Positions 32,811-42,714 of a stretch of DNA of 42,714 nucleotides are shown one piece after another. Source of the DNA: Gamarada debralockiae. Lineage: Eukaryota; Ascomycota; Leotiomycetes; Helotiales; Hyphodiscaceae. The stretch covers positions 1 to 42,714 of the forward strand of contig NXFV01000804.1 of NCBI GenBank assembly GCA_002803225.1, given 5' to 3'. A program made the translations under genes and the position numbers. Below the pieces are notes generated by a model. It made no database searches. It was not told the origin of the DNA and saw only the letters and a list, made by a program, of their open reading frames with translations. Positions within the stretch are counted from its first letter, which is position 1; each line of letters begins with the position of its first letter.

Positions 32811-35640
32811 ACAATCACTATTTGCTTGGTTATGGAAGAAAAGTTCATATTTTGGAATATGAGCACTCAAAAAATTCTCTCCACTTTCCGATTCTAGCCG
32901 AAGATTCTTCACGTGACCTAATGCACCTGATCAAACTCTCTCTACATGCTTACTGGTGTTATTAAATGTTTAGAATGATTTAGACAGCTTCCCAAAACGG
33001 ACGCTCTTTTTTTAATTCCCAGTGTCTGTTCAGAAGAGTGGCGTGGGGGTCACCAGAGCGGGGCTCTACCACGTGATTGCCATGGTCCCAAGAGCCTCAA
33101 ATGTCAGCACGGGTTAACGCCAGATTGCTGTGTAATCCAGTATGCAGGCCCCGCTCGCAAAAAGGATTGGTTTCGTGTGGCAGAAATACTCCGCTACATG
33201 CTCAAATGGAAAGGTCTGATACGATACTCTCGCGGCTAGCATGCGTGCATCCGGCAGTGTAGTGCATGCATTAGCAAACGGTCTGCAGTTGGTCAATCCT
33301 CCTGAATAGGCGAGTCTAGAGTAGTAGTACATGCGGGCCAAGCAGGCCAGCGCATACCCTCTTGCAGCTTCATTATGACTGCCGTGGATCACATATAGGA
33401 GACAGCCTTGTGAGAGGGAAGCCACCCTTCGGAGGAAGATATGATCACGGCGGCTCCCGTTGACCCTCTGACCTGGTCGACGGAGCCCCAAACTTCATTT
33501 GGGGGAGCTGAAGATGGTTATCTGCATGTTGCTTTGTTGGTTCTTGAATGTAGGTGGGCGATCCGTGCAGGCATTGCTCATCAAATGACCAGTTTGTGAC
33601 ATGAGAAGACATGGTTTGTTCGAAATCAGAAGTCGTGATGGACGTGGATGTGGAGAATCTGACTCCGTCTACCGAAGTCTGAGAAAGTGCGGATACATAC
33701 GGTAGGCGTTCTCCTGTCATCATCTGCACATTCATCGAATGGAGGCCAGAAGCTTCCCTACACAAACTGCGAAAGGCTGCAGTCACTGCATTTGCTTTTG
33801 CAGTAGAGAATGCAGGTCTCAAGGGATAGCAAACATCCCCTCAAAAGGCGGAGTCAAATCAGCCCATTTTGACCCAATCTTGAAAAGTCCCGATTTTCAA
33901 ACCCCTCGTGGCTCCGAATTAACAGCCACACATCTGAATTGGAGTGTTCACGATGGCGATTGTATCTGTCGGAAAAACTACACCATTCGTGCTCCACGCT
34001 GATCTATCACCAACTCAGGTCGACGATAGGTTTTGGAGTGCCGTGATGGCGGGACTTAGCCCCTCAATAGCCCACACACCCTCGTGTTTGTCGACCCAAA
34101 AAGACCCCCCTTGTCTAGAGGAACGGTGCACGGTTGGCGGCCTATGAAAGGACCTCTTCCGGAACGAAATCCCTGAACCCTGAATGGTAAGCTTGTCAGA
34201 GGCGTCAAAGCTTTCGAGAATCTCCCCAATTACAAGATGCGGCAGAGCTGAAGAAATCTTTCCACTCCGTCCTGTTGGCTGAGGGGTCGCGAACTGGTCA
34301 GATCGTATATTTTCTTATGGTTTGAAAATGTCTGCCGTCAGTTGAGTGAGAAGTACGGCAAAAGGCACGATACAAGAGTGGATTTTGAGTTGGGGATTTG
34401 CAACGGTGATCATCACGATATTGCATCGAGATTTACAGGACGTTTTTGGGGCTTTCCTCCTCCCACGCCTCCAACCCCAGAATACCTCGGAATCATCGCC
34501 GCTTTTCCCATAGAAAAGATTAACAGGCATAGAGATCTGCCATGTGTTCCGATGCAGCTTCAAAAATTGATCAGCGTTTCATAAGACTTCAACTCAATTG
34601 CTGACAGTACGATATCACGACATGAGAATTTAACTCGAGCTCAATCTGAGACACTCCCAAGTCCTGAGTAATTCAACTCATGAGAGTTGAGGTATCCGCC
34701 CTTGCTTCTTCTCACCAATCAATCAGCCTTTGAGATCCCGGCGCATAAAGAGACGTCTTATGCAGCGTCTGGAAGTGAAGACAATAATCCTCTTTCACGT
34801 TGTACAAGACCGTCACAGCCGAGCCATCTCCCGCACGCATCCTGCGCGGTGGGTTTTCGTGTCCTGGAAAGTAGATAGCCGTTCGATTTATCATATTTTC
34901 GAAGGGTCTCGAGGGCATCGTTTTCCACCGAGTCTCGCACCAGTCAGATTGGGTTCCTGGAGCGAAAAGGAGAGACACGGTCCAACGGTGCTGAGACACA
35001 AACGCCTCTTTGACGCCTGAACATCACACACCTTTTCACTGCCCTGTAAGCCCCGGTAGAGCGCCACCGACTTGGCCAAAATAAGCCGACTCACCCCACC
35101 TTCAAACCGTTTTTCTCCTGGATCTTCACGAAAAGGGACCAAAAGTGCATCAATGATAATCGCCATGTGTAGCAACATCGTTGCCCTTTTTATAGAATTG
35201 TACTGACAGAAAGCGGAGTATTCCCAGATTTCCAGAATGATGGGAGAGGGATAGAGGACGAAACTGTTATGGGCGACGAGGAGGATTTAAAGCAAATTGC
35301 TTTTTATCCGGCACCCTCTATGAACCAGTCCTCTCTACGGATTCCCGAGAGCCGATGAATTGATCGCGATATCCTTCACGGCATTCATTGGAGATTTATG
35401 AGGAGTTGGTTCCCCAGACCGATGCTTCCTTCAGTTGCTTCTGCTGCTTGTTTATCATCACCCATCGTCCTATGAGATTGATTCCAAAGTCCAAAGTACC
35501 CATCGCATCAACTCGCACATCTCGGTCGGGCCATCACTAACTCTCGGCACGCAAGCAAGGATGTTAATCGGTGGTACGGGGGGGAACTAAAAAGAAGCTC
35601 GGACAACTCTGGTCGCCCTTGAGAAGAGAGCTTGAGGAGT
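32811..35640. other. Long gene-poor stretch, nothing recognised
   Basis: About 2.8 kb. Several frames of 80-125 codons exist on both strands (for example minus 33114-33491 and 33445-33822, minus 34712-34999 and 34891-35178), but they overlap each other, lack splice-supported extensions that I can find, and match no domain that I know. Composition is not strongly AT-rich, so this is not an obvious RIP block. It could hold a fast-evolving or non-coding gene that cannot be called from sequence alone. Confidence 0.4.
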
Positions 35641-36557
35641 GATCCAGGACCCGCTTAAGGAACTTGTCCACCAGCCCAGCAGAAGGACAGCTCGAACGAA
35701 GGAGCGATGCACCATTGGAAAATGAATCTAAACCTAAAATAGAACTAGCAGAATTGATTGCCAGGGATTTATTTCCTTATCTTACCAATAGCAGCCTTGG
35801 ATTTTGGCGTACCCAAGCACCGCCAGTGCCAGATTGTGGTGTGTCCTGCTAACCCAAAAGTCCCTCCACACACCAAATCCACCCCCGACCCAAATTATCT
35901 CAAAAGGAACTTTCTTTCTTCACCACCACCCACGGGTTCACGGTTCCACGTTTCCCCCTCCTAAATCCTTTCTTCTTCCGACATTCCTTCCCAAATTATC
36001 CAACGATACGCAATTCTCCTACAACAATATTTTCGAGTCTCGTCCCTTCATTCTGTGACGACGCAGCCAGCCGTCGTGGGTCGCGACAATTTCCCCAGAA
36101 TACCGGCGATTGTCCTGATAAAAGTACGAAGTACGCGCTCGCTCGAGTTAGACTTCAAGTTCCTGGATTCGGTCGGTCGGGTTAGCTATCTGACAACTCA
36201 ACTTGTACGAAGAAGAACTGCGAACTACAATATAATCGCGATTCCATCTCTTCAACATCACTCATCCCGCGCGACATTTAATCGCCCGATCCCTTCTTTC
36301 TTACGATTGCGATAACGAGACATATGCGACATTCCTCCCCGTCCCATCGTCACGTCGAACACTTCGAGCGCGTCCATTAGATCCGATCAATAGAACCACC
36401 GTTGCAAAGCTTGTCGACCAGTTTTGTGTTGCAGAGGCAGAACTCGGTGCAAGTTCAATCTGGCGCAAGCAAAATATACTCGAGTCCTCAACATTATCAA
36501 ACGTCCGCGACTGATCGCACAAGTCTTTACATCACGAGCGCAACACCAAAGCATGCC
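35641..36557 (+). promoter_or_regulatory. Promoter and long leader of the Whi3-like gene
   Basis: The region upstream of the Whi3-like ATG is pyrimidine-rich (about 35850-36060, with many CCACC and CTTCTTCC tracts), typical of a strongly used fungal promoter/leader. The frame of the CDS stays open upstream to 36402 without an ATG, so an unseen upstream exon is possible. An out-of-frame ATGCCATGA at 36553-36561 overlaps the chosen start and may reduce initiation. Confidence 0.5.
36324..36380 (+). promoter_or_regulatory. Candidate upstream ORF in the Whi3-like leader
   Basis: ATG at 36324-36326 and TAG at 36378-36380 give an 18-codon peptide, about 180 nt before the main start. If the leader is unspliced here, it could damp translation. 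Whether it is in the mature transcript is unknown. Confidence 0.4.
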
Positions 36558-38189
36558 ATGAACGCTCCCACCTTTGTCCCATCTGGCCAGGCCTTCCGCC
36601 AACCCAATGGGGCCCAACAATCATACCAGTCACTGTCAATGACTACCATGAATGCCTTTGCAGGTGAAACTGGGCCCAATACCGCGCAGGCGTCCGGAGG
36701 CGCATTCACATCTGGCCCGTGTGCTATTCTGATCCGACGTCTCCCGATCAATACAACCGAGGAAATGTTGAAGGCAATGGTTATCTTTTCGAAAGATTTC
36801 ATCGATGCTGAGGTGCAGTCAGCCGAGAAGTCCGAGGATCCTGGGTTCCGGTCTGCACTTCTACGCTTCAAGACACATCAAGGCGCACTCGAGGCCAAGA
36901 GCATGCTCGATGGAAAGCCAAATACTGCAAAGGACGCGCAAATGATAGTGGAAATGTACTACGGAAGTCCTACTGTGTCTCGTCGATATACGGTCGACAA
37001 CACGTCAAATACTGGTCCATCTAGCTCAACTTCATCGACAGCCTCATCTACAGGCCCTACCCCACGTCAATCTTCGAGGTTCAACGGTACCTTCCAAACC
37101 AACCAAAGAGTCTCCCCACCAAGCAGCGGAGCGTATGCCAGCAATGAACTTCCAAATCCGGAAAATAGCGCTCACTATCAAAGTCTTTTCTCTCCACAGT
37201 CACCCATCGGCAACCATCTTAATGAACGGACACGAATCACTGGAAAGTCACTGATCAACAACGATTCTGTTGACGACGATGAGACTGGTGAACTACTCAA
37301 AGATCCTGTTGCCTACGCTGAGAATGGCCCTTCCATCACGGCTCGTCGACCCACCAACCCACAAATTCCGATCTCACGTATGGCGGGGTTGTCCCTCAAT
37401 ACGAATGCTGCAGGTCCGGCGCCCATCTCTTCTTTCGCCACTCCACAGACTCTTTCATCCATGTCACATGCGAATGCAATGTCTCCGACAACCTTGACCA
37501 ATGGTGGACCTCCGGTGAACTATCAGCTAGGTAGTCAACACTATCAGCGTCACAACTTCCCACCCGTCAATCCTGCTGACCAGAACCCTCCCTGCAATAC
37601 CTTGTATGTTGGGAATCTCCCGATCGATACATCCGAGGATGAGCTGAAGGCTATGTTCTCGAAGCAACGCGGTTACAAGCGCTTGTGCTTCAGAACGAAG
37701 CAGAATGGTCCGATGTGCTTTGTTGAGTTCGAGGATGTGTCTTTTGCGACAAAAGCATTACACGAGCTTTACGGTCACCCGCTCCATAACAGCATCAAGG
37801 GAGGCATCCGGCTGAGCTTCTCAAAGAACCCCCTTGGAGTACGCTCTGGGCAAGGCATGGCGTCGGCAGGACCCTCGAATGTTACGGGTGTGGTGCAGGG
37901 TATGAACGGAGCCATGCTTGGTGGTCCAGGAGCAACATTCAGCACAGCCAGTGGCCCTCCTCCTGGTCTCAGCGCTCCACCAGGACTCGGACAAAGCAGA
38001 ATGGGATACACCAACACCATAAACCCTATGAATGGAGCTACTGGGCAGTACGGAGCCGCATCTTTCGCAGGAAATACCAACGGCTGGAATGGACCGGTCT
38101 TCGCTGGAGCCATGACCGCTGGTGGTCCGGCAACGATGATGAACGGCGCAAATAACGGATTTCCTCCTGCATATATGATGGGCAGGTAG
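36558..38189 (+). CDS. whi3: Whi3-like RNA-binding protein (C-terminal RRM)
   Basis: A single exon from ATG 36558 (first in-frame ATG, GCCATGA context) to TAG 38189 gives 543 residues. An N-terminal divergent RRM-like fold is at about 52-140 ([30 protein letters not shown]). A long Ser/Thr/Asn/Pro-rich disordered middle follows. A clear RRM is at about 345-430, with RNP2 LYVGNLPID and RNP1-like [11 protein letters not shown], then LHELYGHPL and [13 protein letters not shown]. The tail is rich in Gly, Ala, Pro and Met. This order (disordered N-terminus with RRM near the C-terminus, PLGVR after it) is characteristic of Whi3 and its filamentous-fungal relatives, which bind mRNAs including G1-cyclin transcripts and form condensates. 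The 1:1 function is inferred. The gene looks intact. Confidence 0.92.
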   Translation: MNAPTFVPSGQAFRQPNGAQQSYQSLSMTTMNAFAGETGPNTAQASGGAFTSGPCAILIRRLPINTTEEMLKAMVIFSKDFIDAEVQSAEKSEDPGFRSALLRFKTHQGALEAKSMLDGKPNTAKDAQMIVEMYYGSPTVSRRYTVDNTSNTGPSSSTSSTASSTGPTPRQSSRFNGTFQTNQRVSPPSSGAYASNELPNPENSAHYQSLFSPQSPIGNHLNERTRITGKSLINNDSVDDDETGELLKDPVAYAENGPSITARRPTNPQIPISRMAGLSLNTNAAGPAPISSFATPQTLSSMSHANAMSPTTLTNGGPPVNYQLGSQHYQRHNFPPVNPADQNPPCNTLYVGNLPIDTSEDELKAMFSKQRGYKRLCFRTKQNGPMCFVEFEDVSFATKALHELYGHPLHNSIKGGIRLSFSKNPLGVRSGQGMASAGPSNVTGVVQGMNGAMLGGPGATFSTASGPPPGLSAPPGLGQSRMGYTNTINPMNGATGQYGAASFAGNTNGWNGPVFAGAMTAGGPATMMNGANNGFPPAYMMGR

Positions 38190-41100
38190 ATCGTTAGGGG
38201 TACTCATTTCTCGGAGTTTCGGTTATGTTAGGGATTTTGTCTTTTACACTTCGCACAACTGCCGCACTATGTACATGGCATTCAAGTTTCTTTTCTTCAT
38301 TTCCAAAGGGTTCATCGGAAGGAGTCAGCCGGTCTCGCTGCATAGGGTTGCATTTGCGCATTTCACATACTTTGTAGCGTGGTGTTCGTTGTTCACGGTC
38401 ATGAGATTCCCCCTGTCGCGCGTTGTAGCAATTACTGGAGTTGTCCACAGGCACAGGATATGGAAAGGGCAGGGTGGCATGTGTCTGGTGTTATTTGCTC
38501 TCTTCTAGCTTTTCTTCTTCACATCACATCACATCACATCACCTTTGGGCATGTCTGTTTGATTTCTGTCATTTCCGTCTTTTCTGGCGTAACATCAAGA
38601 ATCTCGAGAGCGCAAGCTGGCAGGCTTGAAATATCACTCCCTCGCCTATGAGTGAGACTGTACGATGCGCAACCTCTGGGCATATGGAACATGGAATACA
38701 AGGCGGCATAACGCATGAAAGAAGGGCGGAAAAGGCGTCCCGAACATCTCTTCATTTGTGGTGTCTTTTCTTTGTTGGCAGGCTGGCACAGGCAGGCATC
38801 GATGCGCAGCGCGTTGCTATGGTATTGAGCATTAATGAGGGTTTGGCGAAATGTATGTTGCTTGGCATATTCACACCATTGAGGCGTTCTGGCATCTGGG
38901 GTAGTAGCTACTATCTAGATTTCAACAAAGAGTATTCCTCTGCATATTGGATGGTCTTGATGATCTACAGCTCTTACTCGTTCATGACTTGGTGACGTCG
39001 AGAGTGATAAATGTTGACTTTGACAGCTAACAAGCACGTATATGATCCTTAACCGATACCTTCGAAAAACACCTCTCCAGCAGGCTCAGCAACCCCAATA
39101 AACACTATTCAGACGTCTGTCAGCAGTCACGTCTTACCAGAATGAGACATCCTCATTCAACCTCGCTTGCTCTTCGGCTGCGTCCGACTAGCGCCGCACT
39201 AATTTGAAATTTCTACATCCCGAGCGTTCTCTTCCGCAACATTTCTTCCACACAACAACAAATGCGTTTCGGCGTATAATTGATGCAGTAGCAATGGACT
39301 GAAGCAAATATGCTTGGGGAACTGTAGATCCTCACCACCATCTACTACTTTGCTATCGCTTTTGCTTGTCACAGATTCTGCTAGGTAAGCCCCCAATCTT
39401 CCATCTCGTCTTCCTCCCACACACTATCATGATGAACTTTCGTGTCGCCCCTATCTTACTAGAGCTTTGCTCATATGGTGATTTACCTGTCTTTCCAAAC
39501 GGACTTTCTGATATCCCTTTCAACTCCCACCCTTCCTTCCTTAATCTCCCTCGAACCAAGCTAACCAGCTTCGAAGTCGCAGATTTGCAGAGAGCAACAA
39601 GACACATTCACTGTGAGTTGCACATTTTTTTTTGGATGAATGGAAGGCCTCCACGGCGCGGCGATACGATGATGAGCAACACAAGTACTATCAAATACTG
39701 ATCTTCAATGACGAACAAACTGGTTCGATTACCTGATACTGATCCGTCGTGGAGGATTCTCAACTACCGCCTGGCTTACCCATACCGAATTGTCGCTAAT
39801 TCGACCCATACAGAACGGAACATAGGAATATGAAGACGTAGGGAATGGAGGTGTTGATAGGTATGTGGGGTGGGGTTTTTTTTTATTGGAGGTGATAGTG
39901 GTGGTGTGGAGAAATGCTTATGATGTAACGAATCCATGCTAATGCTGAAGGCACTTGTGTCTGATGCTGAAAAAAAGTCTTTTCATCTTTCAACTGAAGC
40001 TCCATTTCTCGAAACTGCTGTATTACTGTATTTTGTTGGATGGGCAATGCTGACTGGTTTGAAGTTTTGGATACGATGCCCCCAACCCCAATCCCCATAC
40101 GACTTCCATAGTGGGATAATCGAGCACATTAAAGAGGATAAAGAGCTGGAGGAGGGCTGATCTGCGGCTCGGAGGCGCATACAGGGTCGCGAATTGAGCA
40201 TTATGTTATGATGATATCCTTGAAAAGCTAGAGTTTTCAGCGCATAAATACGAATTGAATTCAATCAACCCAGAATCTCAACCCCCAGAATGACGACCGA
40301 CTCCCACAAGCTCCTCGCCCGAATGGTGTCACTGCCTGCTACCATTCCCCCCTCGCTATCTCCGGCAGACACAATATGCCCCAAAGCACTTTACGCTCGG
40401 CCCAGAATCTTGAGAACCAGAGAAAAGTGCCTATTCTTGTCGAGGTCATTATCAGTGTCATTTCTTTCTCGTCATCGATTCAGTTGATAGGCGACGTTGT
40501 ATCCAAGTTATACAAGCTTGGACTCCATGACGGCAACAAGTGGCCTTGGTACGTCCTTCGAATCAATGACCCTTTACAATCAATTTTATTTTTAGAAATA
40601 TTTTAGGTAAAGCGATCCGACATTCATTCAACCCCCGGTCCTTCAAAATGGCTGCCATAACAGCAGAGCTCTCATGGTCGGGTGCTGATGATTATGTCAC
40701 GTGATGAAAAGTTCGCACTTTAAGTGTGCATGATACGATCGGGGGAATAGTATCGCGGCATTATCCCTTGTCCATGTCTAAAAGCAGGATGAGGTTGTCC
40801 TTGAATCAATAGGATTTTTCAGTTCTCGTCTTCTTATGCCGAAAGTCACTTTCTCCAGACGTGGCTGCTGCACGGCAGATAACGGACATCTGACAACGGA
40901 GCCTACCAACATTGACTAGAGCAATTTCGCTCCTTCCAAATTATCCCTTGGTTTCATGAAGATGCTTGATTCATACGTCCGTAAGCTGGGAGTATTGACT
41001 TTTAGAAGCCTCACTAGAAGGCGACATGCATTCTGCAATTCAACCACTCATTCTTATACGACGCGCTTTGAACCAATTGTAGGACGCGTGACGGAACTCT

Positions 41101-41454
41101 CCTAGTCACGAGAAGTCGAATGCGTTCATGGATAGCCGTTCATCTCCCGTAACTAATGGCGATGGAGATGATGATCCGGGAATCCTCGCGCTACGGCGGG
41201 GCATCAAAACAGAAGTATATAGCTGTACAGCATATCCACTGGCCTCAGTCTATTCCATCCACATTCACTTCCATCTGCAGTACTCAGATAACAGACCATC
41301 AAGTCAGCTATTCCCATCATCATTCGGACCGAAGAGCCTAATCGCTATCCACCCTCTTCTGAACTCTCAACACCATCCATCCTCTACCAAACTCTAGTCA
41401 TCCACCCTCCACCAAGCTCTCAACACTACCCGCTCTCGTTCTTCGTTCTCCAAA
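38190..41454. other. 3' flank of the Whi3-like gene and gene-poor region
   Basis: About 3.3 kb. The first few hundred bases are the likely 3' untranslated region of the Whi3-like gene. The rest contains only short frames. Two overlapping plus-strand frames at 40290-40487 and 40376-40606 might be parts of a small spliced gene (a GTACGT donor follows KWPW at about 40548), but no family is recognised. A plus-strand frame at 39366-39701 is likewise unsupported. Bases about 41340-41454 are pyrimidine-rich and form the leader of the repeat-peptide pseudogene. Confidence 0.4.
38521..38543. repeat. ACATC pentanucleotide microsatellite
   Basis: About four and a half tandem ACATC units in the region downstream of the Whi3-like gene. 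No function is implied. Confidence 0.85.
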
Positions 41455-42138
41455 ATGAAGTTCTCCACGCTCGCCCCCTCATCGCATCCCTCAGCGCCAT
41501 CGCACACGTACACCCTTTACGCCCGACTCCCACAACCTAACGCAAAGAAAAGTAACGAGCACCCAGCTCACAGAGGTCCAAGAGCAGGATATCATCGACT
41601 GAATACAAGATGCAGATTTTGATATTCTGAAGAACAAACGCGCTCCGCAACCGCAAGATGACCCAGATACCACAGTGGAGGAAATTATGGGCATGTCAAT
41701 GGAGGAGCCTCTCCATACAAAGCCAATACAGACGGAAATTCCTGGTAAGATGAAGAACAAGCGCGCACCGAAACCACAAGATCTCACGGATGCCCAGATC
41801 AAGCCTATGATCGACTACATTGCACTAGAAACGGATCCTGAAGAGTTTGAAATCTTGAAGAGCAAATGCGCGCCGGAACCGCAAGATCTTACGATGCCCA
41901 GATCCAACAAATGATCGATACAATGCCATTAGAAACGGAATCTGAAGGGTTTGAAATTTTGAAGAAGCGCGCACCGCATGCACCGCAGCCACAGGATGAT
42001 TCTGATGATTCGGAGGACGCTGGGAATGAGAGTGGAGGAGAGGACTGTGTGGGTAGCGGGTTGAGGAGGCGTGCGCCTCAGGATGATGGTAGCGCGGATG
42101 ATAGTGATGCCGAGGAGTCGGGCTGTGGTTTTCGATGA
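41455..42138 (+). pseudogene. Decayed Kex2-processed repeat peptide precursor (KEP-like)
   Basis: The ATG at 41455 starts MKFSTLA; after a frame change in a C run (about 41474-41478) the text becomes a signal peptide (LIASLSAIAHVHPL). The body consists of units ending in a basic pair, then Ala-Pro and PQD: KNKRAPQPQDD (KR at 41636-41641), KNKRAPKPQDL (41759-41764), KSKCAPEPQDL (41864-41869, Arg changed to Cys), KKRAPHAPQPQDD (41965-41970), RRRAPQDD (42067-42072). Spacers share the pattern TDAQI..MID..LETD.E.FEILK. Repeat spacing is 105 nt, then 101 nt, and the DNA shows ACGGATGCC against ACGATGCC, a one-base loss. A TGA interrupts at 41600-41602. The tail is acidic, ending ESGCGFR. Signal peptide plus repeats separated by Kex2 sites defines KEP proteins, a group that includes pheromone, repellent-type and RiPP precursors. 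Function unknown; if some lesions are sequencing errors it may be alive. Confidence 0.78.
41630..41995 (+). repeat. Tandem precursor repeats with dibasic cleavage sites
   Basis: Four diverged units align at the DNA level around AAC/AGC-AAR-YGC-GCN-CCG, followed by CAR-GAT-SWY. The third and fourth units are closest: GATGCCCAGATC, ATGATCGA, TAGAAACGGA and TTTGAAAT are shared. The unit length between cleavage sites 2 and 3 is exactly 35 codons. Confidence 0.8.
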
Positions 42139-42681
42139 TAGTAGGCGCAAATTCGGGTACCGTTGAGGTTGATGCGATGATGCAGTCCGTTGTATGGGTT
42201 TTAATGGGTGTGAACAGGAGGGGGCTGAATGACATGGCGCCAGGGATATGGATTGGGTGCATCGGGAGCATTGTTTAGGCGCATCCATAATGATTCTTTC
42301 AAATGTCGTTCTTCTAACTCAAGAGTTGGACCTATGCTTCCAGTGAAGAGGGTCTGACTGAGAAGGATCATTTTTGTCTTTAAGACAGTAGGTCATCATT
42401 CACTACCACGCACCTGGGGTTGTTCCTGACGTGGAGATATAGGATCCTGGGATACTTTCCCAAGACGCAAGTAGCTTTGTAGGTTTGTTCGAATAATGAC
42501 CCTTTGCAATGCATGAGCCAGGCAGCCCGGACACTTTCCGCCACCAGCTTGGCAAGCTGGACAAGAAGCAGTCTTGCCTCCTTACCCCATTTCCGATTAG
42601 CTTAGCACGTTTTATATCTTCTCTCTTTATACTCGTACTAGACACAACTACCCAGCCCCGATCTTTCGTAACCGCTGCTCA

Positions 42682-42714
<33 letters not shown>
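42139..42714. other. Terminal flank, no confident gene
   Basis: 576 bp after the repeat-peptide pseudogene. A minus-strand frame at 42403-42645 has no recognised domain; another minus-strand frame in the same stretch contains CPACQAGGGKCPGC, which resembles a zinc knuckle but is too short and has no start, so it is not called. Confidence 0.4.
42683..42714 (+). repeat. Poly-A run at the window end
   Basis: 32 consecutive A residues run to the last base. This may be an assembly edge, a homopolymer, or the poly-A tail of a retroelement or retrotranscript whose body would lie to the left; no reverse transcriptase is seen there. Confidence 0.9.

Noticed and set aside
33114..33822. Two consecutive minus-strand frames of 125 codons each.
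   Set aside because: They overlap in different frames, show no splice sites that would join them and no family resemblance.
34712..35178. Overlapping minus-strand frames of 95 codons.
   Set aside because: Plus-strand frames of the same size cover the same bases; no coding signal separates them.
40290..40606. Two overlapping plus-strand frames that might be a small spliced gene (ILVEVIISVISFSSSIQLIGD).
   Set aside because: No recognised domain, no clear joint between the frames, and the exon after the GTACGT donor cannot be found.
42403..42645. Cys-rich text CPACQAGGGKCPGC in a minus-strand frame near the contig end.
   Set aside because: Too short, no start codon, a stop shortly upstream, and no supporting histidines for a zinc finger.
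42683..42714. Poly-A run read as the tail of a LINE or SINE.
   Set aside because: No reverse transcriptase or target duplication can be seen, and the run is cut by the window edge.

Overview
The window is nuclear DNA of a filamentous ascomycete. The evidence is short GT-AG introns (mostly 47-80 nt), pyrimidine-rich leaders, fungus-specific families (vacuolar subtilisin, Whi3-like RRM protein, Zn2Cys6 factor, GPI-anchored wall protein) and RIP-like CpA-to-TpA damage in a Fot1/pogo transposon. The protein flavour suggests Leotiomycetes, but that is an impression and not a placement.

Region 1 (1-17 kb) is ordinary gene space. It holds a long disordered protein of unknown function (843-4328, minus), a vacuolar subtilisin of the Prb1/PepC type (4911-6721, minus, 2 exons), and a giant BEACH-WD40 protein of about 2,623 residues (8010-16132, plus, 5 exons). 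The last two are transcribed divergently from a 1.3-kb shared intergenic region.

Region 2 (17-25 kb) has a secreted Ser/Thr-rich GPI-type protein with internal beta-type repeats (17265-19799, 4 exons), a wrecked Zn2Cys6 transcription factor (19917 to about 22110, minus), and a C2H2 zinc-finger gene (23157-24658, 3 exons).

Region 3 (25-30 kb) is a graveyard. It holds a DHA2-type MFS drug transporter broken by frameshifts and stops (24997-26959, minus), a complete but RIP-mutated Fot1/pogo element with perfect 23-bp inverted repeats and a TA duplication (27198-29112), and an orphan C-terminal third of a second MFS transporter (29408-30052).

Region 4 (30-38 kb) has an intron-packed PQ-loop membrane protein (30384-32233, minus; 13 exons in my model, one of 11 nt), an intron-containing tRNA-Gly(UCC) with a damaged acceptor stem (32728-32810, minus), a 3.5-kb stretch without recognisable genes, and a Whi3-like RNA-binding protein (36558-38189, plus).

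Region 5 (38-42.7 kb) is gene-poor and ends in a 32-nt poly-A run. It contains the most interesting object: a decayed precursor of a Kex2-processed repeat secreted peptide (41455-42138, plus). Repeats of about 35 codons each carry a dibasic site followed by Ala-Pro and a PQD motif, and comparing repeats exposes a one-base deletion and a lost cleavage site.

Overall, conserved housekeeping genes flank two accessory, decaying blocks. No biosynthetic cluster or operon-like logic ties the genes together.
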